Below, piece after piece: positions 10,442 through 22,215 of a stretch of DNA of 64,000 nt. The translations under genes and the position numbers were made by a program. The notes under the pieces were generated by a model that worked only from the letters and a program-made list of their open reading frames with translations, was not told the DNA's origin and made no database searches. Numbering within the stretch: position 1 is the stretch's first letter; each line of letters starts with the position of its first letter. Origin of the DNA: Phoma sp. XZ068 (lineage: Eukaryota > Ascomycota > Dothideomycetes > Pleosporales > Didymellaceae); NCBI GenBank assembly GCA_004835665.1, contig RBKR01000011.1, forward strand, positions 1,240,001-1,304,000, given 5' to 3'.

Positions 10442-10446
10442 CTCTA

Positions 10447-10610
10447 ACACTATCTTAATTATAAAGTAGCTAGCCTAATTCTTAAACTAGAAGAAGTACT
10501 ATAACTAATAAAGACCTACTTATTATACTAACTAATATTATCTAGTAATAGACTAAGACTATTAGGAACCTTAAATATAAAACTAAAAAGATTAGATAGA
10601 AATAGCGCCA
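10447..10610. repeat. AT-rich decayed repeat DNA right of the solo LTR
   Basis: This continues the TA-rich tract interrupted by the LTR. An 11-bp word, TAGGAACCTTA, occurs at 9724-9734 and again at 10563-10573, close to the outer edges of the AT-rich tract. It may mark the ends of an older insertion. Confidence 0.5.
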
Positions 10611-10845
10611 ATGTGCGACCGTGCCATCCCTGCCCAAAAAGTTCGAGCAGTCGCAACCCACCAACCTCACACACGCTGGAGGTATTCACAACGTTCTGCT
10701 GCCACGAGCTGCGCGCGCATTCCTCGCATTTCTGCTGTATATTGAACAGCGATTCTGATCTAGTAGTCAGCGTCTCTTTATAACAGATTTCCCATCCTCG
10801 CCGTCTCTCACCACCGACTGAAAGCTTCACCACACCGTCTTCACC

Positions 10846-11874
10846 ATGGCACCGGAAAAGGGCACCAAGAGGAAGGCGCCTTCCACAGTCGCAGACTTCA
10901 CAGTCCTTCCGCTTACCCTCCCCACACTCGCCGGCCTCCCAGCAAGCCACGAGGCAACACAACACTACCTCTACATCAAGCCGCACGAGCCCAGCGCCTA
11001 CACAGCAACTGGAGAGCGCAGTCTCTTCGTTGCAAACGTCCCCATCGATGCCTCAGAAGCCAACATCCGCACGCTCTTTGCCGAGCAGCTGGGCGGCGCG
11101 AGAGTGGAGAGTGTCGATTTCGATGCGTCGGTCCCTGCGCGCCCGCTGCACAAGCGCTGGAAGCAAGACAAGCGTGCTGACGACGATGGGGAAGCGGAGC
11201 AGCGGGGCAAGAAGCGCAAGAGGAACGACACCGAAGTCGTCGCCGAGGGCGTAGTAGAAGACGAAGAGAGCGCGCTCCCAGCACTCTGGGCGAGCGAAGT
11301 GCGGCGGAGCGGGAGCGCGGCCGTCGTTGTGTTCGTGGATAAACGAAGCGCGAGGGGCGCATTGAAAGAGATACAGTCCGCAGTCAAGGCCGGGCGCACA
11401 ATTGAATGGAAGAGCGGGAGCGGGTTAGGCGTCGAGCGTAAGTCTCTCCTCATCACAATTGACCAGACAGTGCACTAACATAATCCAGGCTACAAGTCCC
11501 ACCTCCAGCTCATCCACCCCACGGCTTCAGCCCTCCAGTCCAGCATAAACGCCTACCTCACCCAATTCTCCTCGCTCGAGTCCACCCGTGCCAAGCTGCT
11601 CAAGCACGCCCGCACCGTGCCCGACGAAGACGGCTTCGTCACCGTCACGCGCGGCGGGCGCGCCGGCCCCGCACGCATCGAGGAGGCCGAGAAGAAGAAG
11701 GCCGAGTTGGAGGAGAGGCGGAAGAACAACGGTGTCAAGGACGACTTCTACAGGTTCCAGAACCGCGAGAAGAGGAAGGAGGCCGAGGTCAACCTGCGCA
11801 AGAGGTTTGACGAGGATAGGCGGAGGGTGGAGAGGATGCGAGAGAGGAGGGGGAGAGTCAGGCCGGAGGCGTAG
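10846..11874 (+). CDS. RRP7: Ribosomal RNA-processing protein 7 (Rrp7)
   Basis: Rrp7 is a nucleolar factor of the UTP-C/CURI complex needed for 18S rRNA maturation and 40S assembly. Two exons, 10846-11437 and 11489-11874, are separated by a 51-bp intron with a CTAAC branch site. The product is 325 residues. After a short N-terminal tail, HYLYIKPHEP leads into an RRM-like fold (SLFVANVPIDASEANIRTLF near residues 57-76). A basic insertion KRGKKRKRND-like tract follows (about residues 122-132). The second exon holds the Rrp7 C-terminal domain: DEDGFVTVTRGGR, then KKKAELEERRKNNGVKDDFY and FQNREKRKEAEVNLRKRFDE. These are hallmark motifs of the family. The ATG lies in a good context (CACCATGG). The gene follows the repeat island directly, with about 240 bp for its promoter. 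Confidence 0.93.
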
Positions 11875-12429
11875 AGGGAGTGTGATTAGATATTTTTGCA
11901 TGGAACATGTCGAGTTTGTGATGTCGACTCGAGGGTTTGGACTCAATCAATGGAATACCCATGATATTACTTGTGTTGTGCCGCCCATTTACCTCAAAGC
12001 CTAACAGTGATAGAAGCATTCCTGTCCGTAAGTTGGATTACGATTGCATCCACCAAGCCTTCCCTCACCGTTTAGAGCAGATAAGAGAGCTAGTATCCTA
12101 CAATGAACTTCGAATAGGTACGGACCCAAATACAAAGACCACAAGCTTCCCAGTACAAGCGTGACCCAGCCTTACAACGTACCGACAAAGGACTAACACT
12201 CGCTGTGTGTCAAAACAACACTTCTTCAGCATAACTACAACACTGCGATCTCGTCGCCCCTACACTCAAAAAAGAAGTCACAACGCACAAAGCGTCACAA
12301 GACACTAACCAGCAGCAATAACAACACAAATATATTAAACTATACAACTCAACAACTAGAACTAGACATCGTCAAAGAGCAACGATATACCGAATGCCAA
12401 CCCGGGAAGAGTCAAACACCAATATACCA
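11875..12429. other. Convergent 3' flank of RRP7 and the kinase-HET fusion gene
   Basis: These 555 bp should hold the two 3' untranslated regions, read towards each other. Only short chance ORFs are present. The right half is A/C-rich on the plus strand. Confidence 0.4.
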
Positions 12430-15400
12430 TCACACTTTCGTTCCATCCTCCTCTTCAAAAGTGACATCTTCCATCCCACTATCGACAACACCATTGTTGA
12501 CAACACCATTCGTCTTTACAGAGCCATCTACCGCACCATCCACAGACGGACACGGATGCGAATGACTCCCAGACTCAAGTTGATGCGCAAGCGTATGCGC
12601 AAGGCTATCGCACGCCGTATTCACTGCCTTGCAACTACCAGCAGCCGTCATCACATCGATCTTGACATTAGCGGTGCCGCTGAATGCCTTGTCGCAGGAG
12701 CATATAGCGCACGCGACGATGTGACGGTTGTCTGCGTCGTTGTATGGCGCAGCGGTGCCGTCGATGCTGGAGGATGCGTGCTTCGCCAGCGTTGCGCTGG
12801 GGGAGCGGACGTGGGCGGTGGTGCGTTCTGAGCCGCGGTATACTTTGCTCAGCGCGGGATGGGCGTCGGTGGGGTCTGCGTGGTGGGTGGTGACGCGAGA
12901 GTGCGTCGATTGTGTAGGTCGAGCGAGATGGCTCTGCGTGGGGGATGCGCTGGGAGTGGTACTGGCGCAGTCGGACAGGGAAGAGAGGTTGAACAGGCCT
13001 TTGAGGTAGGGGCTTGTTGGGCGGTTGGGCGTGAGACCATCGCTGGCGACGGTCGTGCCGGTCCATGGACCAGAGGCATTGAACGATCCGACGGAGGCCT
13101 TTGTCCTAGTATCATCGACACTAGTATCGCCGATACTAGTAGCAACAGTACTAGGCGCAGCACCAACAGATGAGTTCTTGCGCGCAAACTTCGGTGCGAA
13201 AACGCCCTTGGAGCTCAGAGGTGCCTTGGCTTCTCCTGACTGCAGAGTTGTGTGCGCAACATCCATGCTGTCGCCAGTACCATTACCTTCTTTGTGTATC
13301 CACTGGCAGTTGCGAAGGCGGCAGGGTTCGAGCGGAGTCTGTTCATCGAACACATTCTTGACGGTTACCGACTGCGATCCCGACTTGCCGCGCTGAGGCT
13401 TGTCGTGGCGCGCTTTGCTGTGTGCCTTCTCCCACAAGAGAGATGACAGGCCGCGCGGGAAGGTATCGGAGGCTTTGAGGGATGCACACTCCCAGTACAA
13501 CTGCCGCTTACATAGGTATAAGAGGCGTCGGCTGAGTAGGCGTTCTTGAAGTGCCCAGGCGCGTGTATCCCATCCGAAGCCCGGTGTGATGAAGTCGCTC
13601 AGTGGCAGCGTGGAGGAGGCTGATGGTCGGTTGCCGGTCTTGGTGGCATTGACGGGCAGTACGTTCGCATTTGCGTTTGGCAAGACTGTGCCAGGTGACA
13701 GCTCGAGAACGACAGGTTTCACTGAACCAGGATCCTCTTCGAGCTCGTCAAGTACGATTGTCAGGGCAGCATTGCGGAATACTGATGCCATCTTGGCACA
13801 CTCGATTTGCTTGTCTTCTTCCGAGTCTTGGTTGATACAAAGTGCATCGACCCAGATGTAGCGGAAGCCAAGGCTCTGTGCAGCTTGGATACCAGACTCG
13901 AGTTGCGTGGGCAACACCTGTCGCTGTAGGTCCAGCTGTGCATTCTGGAGGCGATCAGTTGTCAGCGTGGCATTGGTCTTACCCCACACGTAGCTGAGGG
14001 TGACATAGTCAACGGCCTTGGTGCCTTGAACGATCGAAGAACTGTCGACAATACGAACAATGCTGTCGTCGATGCCCTCAGGCTGGGTATCGACTAGGCG
14101 TGTCGGTAGAGTCTTGTCGGTCGTAGCATGTTGACAAATGTCGTGGGTGTGAGAGCACTCGTCGATCCAGCACTTAGCATTCTTGAAGAGGTCTTGACTG
14201 CGAACATCAGTTACGCCGACATGGTCAAGGTGGTCGCAGCAGTCGACGCCGTCCTTGTGGACAAGCATCTCTACCGCTTCAAGCTCTTGATCTGGTGCTG
14301 GGAATACAGCCTTGTCGTTGGGCCACTCGAGACAGCATGGCGCTGGAGTGAAGCTCATGGAGAGAAGTGCCGCGCTCGGCCGCTCGTTCGGATCTGCATT
14401 CAGCATATCCTTGAGCGTACCTACCACCAGTTGCTCGGTGGGAGTCGCGGCTTCGACAAGGAAGTTTGAAAGCTTGTCTTGGAGGCTGGGTACATCCTGC
14501 CAGTAGTGCTTGCCAGTACGACCGCTGTACTCGCGGCGGAACGCGTTCCACTTCGAGTTGGATTGGCCAAAGGGTGCAGATGCCATCTCGGCAAAGACGC
14601 AGCCAAGAGACCAAATGTCGGCGGCTTGTTTGCGAGTGAAGCCCTCGAATACCTCGGGAGCGACATAACGTCGGGTTAGCGGCTTCTGCTGACCATCAGA
14701 TAGTTCATCCGAGGAGCTGATGCCGAAATCGCAGAGTACTACGTGCGGGAACTCTTGGTCGCCTTGGGCTACAAGGATGTTCTGCGGTTTGATGTCCATA
14801 TGCTTGACAACCGGCCGCTGTTCGTGGAGGTATCTGACTGACGATACGAGACACCCGAACATCTTGCTAATGACGTTGACGAACTTGGCTGGTTGCTGCA
14901 CCGTGGCTTGTTCAAGCCAGAGCGCAAGTGTTGTCTCTGCAACCGGTGATACTAGGATCGACATCTTATCGCCCGTGGAGTATGCGCCGAGGAAGCGGAT
15001 TACGTGAGGGTGACGAAGCTTCTGTAGAACGCTCACTTCCTTCTTGAGCTCTTCAATTGCAGAGCGATCGCGATTCTTGAGCGTCTTGCGACCTAGTCGT
15101 AAGTTCGTCGCGCGATGCAGTACTTCATCGACGGTACTGAAGCCACCAGCACCGAGTAGTCTGACACTTAGGAATGACTGCGGTGTAAAGTGTTGTAGCG
15201 TGTCCAGTACGGCGACCGACGAGACTCCCTTGGTCGGGTTATCAGGTGCAACTAGAACAGCGGAGGTCGAACGATCCTCCGTAGCAAGTTGCTCGGACGA
15301 TTCAGTTGGACTGTTCTTGGTGTTCCGACCCGCAGGATCAGTTTGTGAGACTAGACATATCGGTTGTCGATTCGCAGCGGCCGTTATGAGGCCGACGCCA

Positions 15401-17511
15401 TCCTTGCTTAGACAAACTCCGCGAGCCACGAGAGGTTGCGAGGGGAATTTAGCCCCCCCAACTAACCGGCCGGAGAGAGCATCTCCGGCCAAAGAAGTCT
15501 GGTCGTCTCGCGCTGTCGAAGCATGCTTTCCTGGCGTCGAGCACTGCTCAGTCGAGATAGGTTCGGGTGAGGAGGAACTCTGCTCGTCGGGCTGTGGAAC
15601 GGTTGATGGGTGCTGAATAATCTGTTGTTGATCGCCCTGTAATTGCTGCGGAACGTCCGACAAAACGGGTTTCGATGACAGTTGGAATTGGAAGAAGCTG
15701 TCCGGCAGCAGGCTTGAGCCATTGCTGCCGCTGCTACTGCCGCCACCGCCGTAGTCGCCTCCTCCGTAGTACTTGGGGCCAGAGTTGTCACGAGGATCGC
15801 TTTCTGGTGGCGGGTGTGAAGACGCGTTGTCATAGCCGTCGCCACTGGGCTTGTCATCGTCGTCGTCGTCGTTATTGTCGGTGTTGTCGCTGTCATCGTT
15901 GCTCTCATCGTTCCAGTCGAGCATGCACTTGCCCTGCTTGAAGTGATCTAATTGATGTTAGCGGTGTCTCCATGTTCTGTAGTTCCTCGCTGCCTTTTTG
16001 GAGGCTCTTTAAATGATCACTGGCAACTAACGCAGCATCGTAGATGCCAGAAACTAACAGGCCAAACGCTTAACCGGTGGCGACACCCAAGCCCCTCCGC
16101 CACGCTATCTGCGATTCTGCAGCCTATATAAACGCCTTTCCACAAGTACCTTCGGAGAGTCTAAAAGGAAAATCGTACTCTACATACCTGCTATGTGATC
16201 GATGCGGTCCTGCCTCGATTCGAACTTGTGCTTGCAGAATCCGCAGTTCCGTGGGAACTCGGTCTCGGAGCACACAATGCTCGACTGCTCGTACTCATCG
16301 CTGTTCACATCAGGATGGATATTCCTGAAATGCTACATATATGTTAGCCAAGACAATCATGCTAAATTCGTCATTGTCACTTACCTGCACGAAGTGGTAC
16401 TTCCTGAAGCAGGGTCGCACATTCTCAACACCTTCGCTGGTGCACAAGCTGCAAACCCATGACTTGCATGGGTAACCCTCTTCCTCATTCCTCTTCCAGT
16501 CGCACTTCCGACCATAGCGCTTGCCGCATTTTCTTGTACACTGGTAGATCTTGTTAGGGTCCCTGGCCAATAGGTCCCGATCATCAGTAGGTGTACAGCG
16601 CTTCTTCCCACCACGCAGGGTCGACGCTGGCTGGTTGGCTATTGTCGTGTCGTCGCTGGGCCGCCTTTCTGGAGTCGCAGTGTTCTCCTGTGTAAGCTGC
16701 GGGGTGGGCATTTGCTGATGCATTGGTTGTTGTGGCACCAGATCTGTCGTATAAGAATCAGACCAGCACAAGGCTGGCTGCTGCATCATGTCGGTCTGCG
16801 ATTTGTACGCTGAGTCGTGACCCCCCATACCCTGCTTCAGTAACCTTCCAAACCATTGCCGGATAGCATCCGACGACTCTCCGGTGAGCTGGCTAAGCGA
16901 CTCGATGTGTCGGTCGCTGGGCAACACAGCGTACTTGTTAAACCATGTTGTACACACATCGGCAGCCTCGTCCGAAAGGCCTTGTATTAATTCCGTTTGC
17001 GGAGAAGCTGAAATAAATGGAGACAATGTGAAATCTCCTGTCGACTCGTGACGCTTAGACTGAGGAAAGTCTTCAACATCAAGCTGAAGCGACCTCTTGC
17101 CCAACGAAGTACCAAGGCTTGGTTGGTATATTTCAAGCGGTTGTGTGGGAGTTGCTGGGAAGGAGTTCAGGATAAGTGATTCCGGTGTGAGATGGCTATT
17201 CCACATCGCGTTGCTCATAGTGTTATCCATAGCCTGGATGGAGTCAGCATATCCAGCACGCCCAAGGTCGTTGGCGATCCGCGCAGGGCACCTACAAGGT
17301 TCTGGGGCATAAAGCTCATGTCCTGAGAGGGGATCGAGAATACAGTCGGATCAACGAAAGATGCGGCCGTGTCGATGCCCTCGTCACCAAAGAAGCCAAA
17401 GGTGTTATCCTCGTTAGGCTTCGCGAACGACTGCTGCTGCTGCGGCATCGTCGCAAACACATTATTGAAATCCATATCCGCTGTGTCAAAAGCGAATCCA
17501 GCGCCCTCCAT
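12430..17511 (-). CDS. Homeodomain - C2H2 zinc finger - protein kinase - HET domain fusion protein, about 1575 aa
   Basis: Exons on the minus strand: 17511-17296, 17233-16385, 16332-16188, 15947-12430; introns of 62, 52 and 240 bp, all GT-AG and frame-preserving. Domain order: homeodomain-like segment (about residues 159-207; WFNKYAVLPSDRHIESLSQL, IRQWFGRLLKQG); Cys/His-rich fingers (302-411; YQCTRKCGKRYGRKCDW, NCGFCKHKFESRQDRIDHIA, HFKQGKCMLDW); acidic linker; kinase (about 661-936) with glycine loop GAGGFSTV, HMDIKPQNIL in place of HRD, DFG and APE; HET domain (about 1048-1190; YVTLSYVWGKT, YIWVDALCINQDSEE, WDTRAWALQERLLSRRLLYL); Ser/Thr-rich tail. The splice at 16188/15947 restores a GAT codon and completes the finger HIA-DHFKQGKC. 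From there to the stop is one open frame, so the fusion does not depend on any further splice. The start is the first in-frame ATG seen; translation might begin further upstream through another exon. Role is inference: a DNA-binding protein coupling kinase signalling to a HET effector. Confidence 0.82.
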
Positions 17512-18880
17512 TGCTTGGGTATATTCGTGGATAGGGAAGGGCGTTGAGAGTTGGTCAGCAATCACGACGGAGGTTCCTATGATGCCTCCGAAAATGAGTG
17601 TAAGTGATGAAGAGTGACTCGAAAGATGCCCAAGGCTTCCACGCTGGTACTATTAATCAAGGGCGTTGCAATCCGGTGAAGGGCACTGGTTCGCGCGGAG
17701 TCACAGTAGCCCTTCTACGCTGCTTCGAAGGGCGGTTGATGGGTGATCGTTCAATCTCAGGCCCCCCGTCAGATTAATAGTAAGGTTTTGCAGAATGCCG
17801 CTTAAAACCGCGAACTGCGCGAAAACGTTCTTAAACCCTCACAACACCCATTCCACAATCTCAATTATTATGGTTTTTGGCGGAAATGACGGTTATTGCA
17901 GATGAGCTATAATTTTGTACGAATCATGCTTAGGAAAGGTGATCCAGTGCACATATATGTTCTTGATCACAGGTGAATTTAACGTTCTAGAAGTACAGTA
18001 AGCATCTAATCCCGTGTACCGCCCTTTTTTTCTCCACAAAGGCGCCCCTGGTCACAAAGGCTGAGTGAGAGGTGCAGCCACTCAAAAGTGGGGTCTAGGT
18101 GGCTGTGTCCTCAAGCGAAACAGATGCGCAGTCCGAACCTTTGCAACCACTACCATTACTGACAGGCTTGCTCTTGTTTCCAGCATGTGCATTCTGACCT
18201 GTACTGACGCTCGCACACATGATACATGGAGTGCACATGTGCTTATTCTTGAATGGCTTGTCGTTCGGTCTAGGATGAAGGCCGAGTCCTATTGCGCGGC
18301 GAGATTGGTTCATGCAAGGTTTCCAGGTCAAACCCCAGCCCGCCTGCACCGCCTCTGATGATTTGTGCAAGTTCAACTCTCTACGCAAATCTTTTCGACG
18401 CAGATCTTCTATAGTTACGTTGGAAGCAGCGCTAGTCTTCCCGAATCCGGTTCCTCCGTCATACCTACAGTACACGCCCAATAGTCGCGATTCAACATGT
18501 TGTCACCGTAGTACGGCTAGGTCAAGTTCGGTTACTCACATACCAACTGCGATTGTGTGAGTCACTACACAGTAGGCTTGCGCCTAATGTCCGCAGCCGT
18601 TGTGCATCGTTCACTTTTCATTTAGGTTACGCAACTTCGAAGTAAATTAAAATTGGGACGAATCAATCAACACTGTTGTATTCTTCGAATTCGGGAGAGC
18701 GACGGTTGAACAGAAAGTGTGTATTTTATCCGTCCATCTCAATCTAAAGGGTGAAGATCAACCAATGTGTTACAACTATATACACGCTGCGCACGACGGC
18801 CATACCCATCACATCGTCTCACAGTTTGATACACTAAATATTGCTGAAAACTAATCATTGGATCTCTATCTACTCCTTCG
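17512..18880. other. Intergenic, upstream region of the fusion gene
   Basis: No convincing gene. An open stretch on the minus strand at 18095-18481 has no recognisable domain and lacks a clear ATG-led structure. The part next to 17512 should carry the promoter and leader of the homeodomain-kinase-HET gene. Confidence 0.4.
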
Positions 18881-19480
18881 CACTTGGCGTCTTGACCTTG
18901 GGAAGACAGCATGATCCTTTTTAACAATTTCGAGCATTCTCTCACGCTCCTTAAGCCTAACTTTTTCACCAGTCTCAGGTTCAGGTTGTAGGCATTCAGG
19001 GCACCGAGAGTGGCCTTTTCCGCAATCTCCTAATTCGCTACATCATTTTTCTTCTGTTTTGTCTCTGGGTTTATATTCGTTTTGAGTCACCACTGCTTCC
19101 TTTGCATTTCCTCTTCGTGTCCGCGTTATTTCACTTAATTTTACGTATTGCACTTCTGCGTGGGTCTCTATGCATTGCTTGATATATCTCGTAAGTCGTG
19201 CTCGATTTTTCGGGCTACCATGAGTCCGTCTTAAGATGCGCCGTAGGAGCAAGTCGTCGACATCAATGGATATTTGGGCAATGAGCAGGCAACCAATGCC
19301 GCCGGAAGAGCATCGAGGCCTTAAAGCAATATAACGATTCCCATGTCGAAGTAGGATAAGGATATATAGAGCTACGAGGAGGAATAATTTGAGATATTCG
19401 ACCGAGTAGCCCACTGAAAAAACAGATGTATCCTACCAGCGACAATAATGATCCATCCAACTACGTGAAATGTCGAATTT
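18880..19480 (-). pseudogene. Decayed or mis-spliced coding trace, two hydrophobic segments and a Cys-rich tail
   Basis: I do not recognise this family. On the minus strand one frame reads a hydrophobic helix (VEYLKLFLLVALYILILLRH, start near 19405), then a charged stretch ending KPRDKTEEK at 19043. A TGA follows, and the same frame continues with CSELGDCGKGHSRCPECL and a charged helical tail. The TGA would be Trp if it were TGG. Just upstream another frame gives a second hydrophobic segment (FHVVGWIIIVAG). The break between them would need an intron of only 23 bp, which is too short. Either this is a pseudogene or there is a gene structure I cannot resolve. Confidence 0.3.
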
Positions 19481-20644
19481 TGAAAGATCTTGTAGTATCC
19501 TGAATTCATGGTTGAGATGCGTGTGTGTTTTGCGTCGCACTCTGATATTTTCGATAATTCGAATGATTATATATTCAACTATTATTTCAACGGGGCAAAC
19601 AAAGCACATTTCCCATGTTTTATACTCTAGATCTGATACTTCTGGAAGAGATACTTACTCTCGAGAATGTATTCCTCTAATTAGAATGAAACTGGTCACG
19701 ATTTAAATTGAGTATTTCGTCTCGTAAGAAAATTAAGCCCATGTCATTCAGTTAAGTGACAGAATATTCAGTCGTAATCATGATTTAGATCAAACCTCCA
19801 CCATACATGCATAGCGCATTCACCTTGGAATTTCCACCCAGTCTTGTAGGATACGTACGGTGCAACTGCACCGGACACTGGAGCGCAGCTATTCAACGCA
19901 ATATTTCTAGCCAGTGTACGCTCCAAGAAAGTTACAGAGTTAATCACACTAGATGAAATTGTTCTCATTCCCGCCTTCGTGTAAATAGGACAAAAAATTG
20001 TTGTATAATGTTCTTGCCACGTAGAGTAATCTGTTCCACTCTAAGCATCCAACGTATACCCCTTCACTGTTTGACTGTTATGTCTCGGCCTCAGTTCCCT
20101 CGAATCCAGGCCATTCAGACCAATTTTAATTGCTTGTAGGAAAGTACTGTTCCAGGTAAGTATTATGAGTTTGATAAGAGGGTGTTGAAGCAGGCAAAAA
20201 TTCACCGAGCGAGTTGGACTTGACATGGCTCACCAATACTGCCGTGGAAGGACGGTAAGGCTTGTGTCACGCGTATGGAGGCTTGTTATGACCTAAAAAC
20301 TCGTCCAGAAAAGGTTGCGATAGGGGATGTCTGTGTGTTCGCTAGAAATGGGTTGTGTACTGTAAGAATCCGGGCAAAGCTTCAAAACAAGCAAAATACG
20401 GCTCATCCGATGATGACCGAACTTGAGTCGACGAGTTGTATAGAGGCCGCCTTAGTGGTTTTGGGCAGAAAAATGGCGAGGTTGAGGCTATCGATACACG
20501 ATCTTGGAAGGCTGAGCTCGCAGGGACGTTATCCTCATGCGAGCAACGGGTGTAGAACTACATGCTTTTGAATAAAACATAAAGCTATTGCTAACAAACT
20601 CCCAAACGCTTACAGACCCTAAAGTACACTCAAAAATACATGCT
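19481..20644. other. Gene-poor, AT-leaning intergenic DNA
   Basis: Only short open stretches, for example an ATG-led 98-codon frame on the plus strand at 20275-20571 with no recognisable motif. Nothing here is supported as a gene. Confidence 0.35.
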
Positions 20645-22215
20645 TTAATCATAGAATCCCAAGATCTTATTCGCCCTGTCCAGGATTACCCTCTGCCCGG
20701 GAATCAAACCAGCAGCGTCGCTGTCCCAAGGTTCCAGTCCCATCGCGCGACATCCCTCTTCACCGACCAACTCATGCATGCCTTCGGCGGTGATGCGCCC
20801 GGCGTGTTCGCTCTCGCCAACGCCACCGCCAAAGTCTGGGCTGGGGGTACCATTTATGAAGTTTTCGCGCTGACGCACCAGGTAGTTTGCGTTGTCTTCT
20901 GTCATTGGGCACGCGGGAATGTATAGCACGCTCGAGTCAGTCTTGCCTGCGTGTGTCTTGTCGACTGCGTGGATGGTGTCACAGTGCCATGCAACGTAAT
21001 CGCCAGGTTTGACTGTGGGCATGTGGATCATCGACTTTTGCAGCTCGAGGTGAGGGTGCAGCAGGTGCGATAGTTCTTGCCCGTGGCCGGGGGTTGCGCC
21101 ATGTACCCAAGGCGTAGGTGTGGAGTCCATCTCCCAGTTGTCTGAGGCGAGGAAGTCGGCCGACTTAGTGACAGCTTCAGACGCCGTCTGTGCGCCTTGA
21201 TCAACACCGCGCTTCGGCGAGAAGAATGGCCGAAGGAGATAGTATGCTGTCGCCTTGGCCAATAGAGGGTTGACGAGTAGAGTGCCCTCGAACGCACTGC
21301 AAGTGCTCATCGACAACCAGCCTTGGAACATGCGGAACGCGCTGCAGGCTCCTACGCCTTGGTGAAGATCAGACTTCACTGGTAGACGACAGCTGGCTTC
21401 CCATGGGTCGAAGTCTTCCCAGCGCCCTTTCCAGACCGAATCATAGACTTTGCCTAGGCCATAACCTTCCTCGTCCCAACGTTCGACACTACCACCGTCA
21501 ACATGTGGTCCAAGAGCGAATTTGGCATCTCCGGGTAGACGCATGCGTAGGCGATCGGCATAGCTGATGGGGTGCTGTGTCGAGATTGGAATGTGCGGGT
21601 TGATGCTGTGCCAGTATGACATCAGGAATTTCTGGGTCTTGAGCATATTTGGGTGTCCGCGTGCGAGGAGCTGTGTGCGCGACCAGTACAGCTCGAATAC
21701 TTGAGGGTTATCGGCAGGAAATGCTACAGCATGGTCAGCGTCGTATTCTTAACATAACGGTGATAGATCCTACCTTTCGTGTGAGGGTTCTGGCGAATAT
21801 ACTCGCGCAAATCTTCCTTCCATTGCAGCGCCTCTTCCTCAGAAACCACTCCTCTGATGACTGCTACACCTCTATTCCGCAGCTCGCTGTTGAACTTCTC
21901 CGGCGCATTGTCGATGTCCTTAAAGTTGATCTCGGGAATCACCTTGGAACCAAGCTCGACGATGTGCGGAATCTCCTCCCGCAATTCCCGGAGTAAGCGC
22001 TCCCAAGACTCTCGTACTTCATTTTCGTGACCTTTAATCAGGCGGCCCTTGAGGTCTGCATATTCGGGCGTTAATGGCTTAAAGTCCTGGCCGGATAGGG
22101 ATGCAAATGCATCAGAAATGTCGCCTCCGCGCTTCTGCGCCTGTGTTGCTGCAGTGCGCAATTGTGTCGCAAATCGGCTGGTCGGAGTTCGGACGGCTCG
22201 AAGTGTGGAAAGCAT
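20645..22215 (-). CDS. DUF1479 (YbiU/Gig2-like) protein with dioxygenase-type metal residues
   Basis: Members of PF07350 adopt a double-stranded beta-helix resembling 2-oxoglutarate/Fe(II) oxygenases; their substrates are unknown. Two exons, 22215-21774 and 21723-20645, flank a 50-bp intron. The product is 506 residues. The N-terminus (MLSTLRAVRTPTSRFATQLR) is basic, Ser/Thr-rich and lacks acidic residues, so a mitochondrial presequence is plausible. RNRGVAVIRGVVSEEEALQW (about residue 112) is the usual opening of the fold. A candidate HxD metal pair is GPHVDGGSVERW (His221, Asp223); AWHCDTIHAVD (about 393-403) supplies a possible distal His. It diverges from a GH1 beta-glucosidase across 858 bp. 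The stop codon lies at 20645-20647. Confidence 0.85.

Noticed and set aside
13085..13155. Short CTAGTATC-type repeat in the fusion gene
   Set aside because: It is coding sequence for a Ser/Thr/Val-rich tail (STVATSIGDTS) and is too short and irregular to call a minisatellite.
15948..16187. Extra exon within the 240-bp intron of the fusion gene
   Set aside because: A stretch without stops exists there in one frame, but including it breaks the reading frame into the linker. Skipping it restores a clean zinc finger.
17512..17565. Start of the fusion protein at 17565
   Set aside because: That codon is GTG. The first ATG in the frame is at 17511, although an upstream exon cannot be excluded.
18290..18360. 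Possible tRNA-like T-arm sequence
   Set aside because: No acceptor stem or anticodon arm could be built around it.
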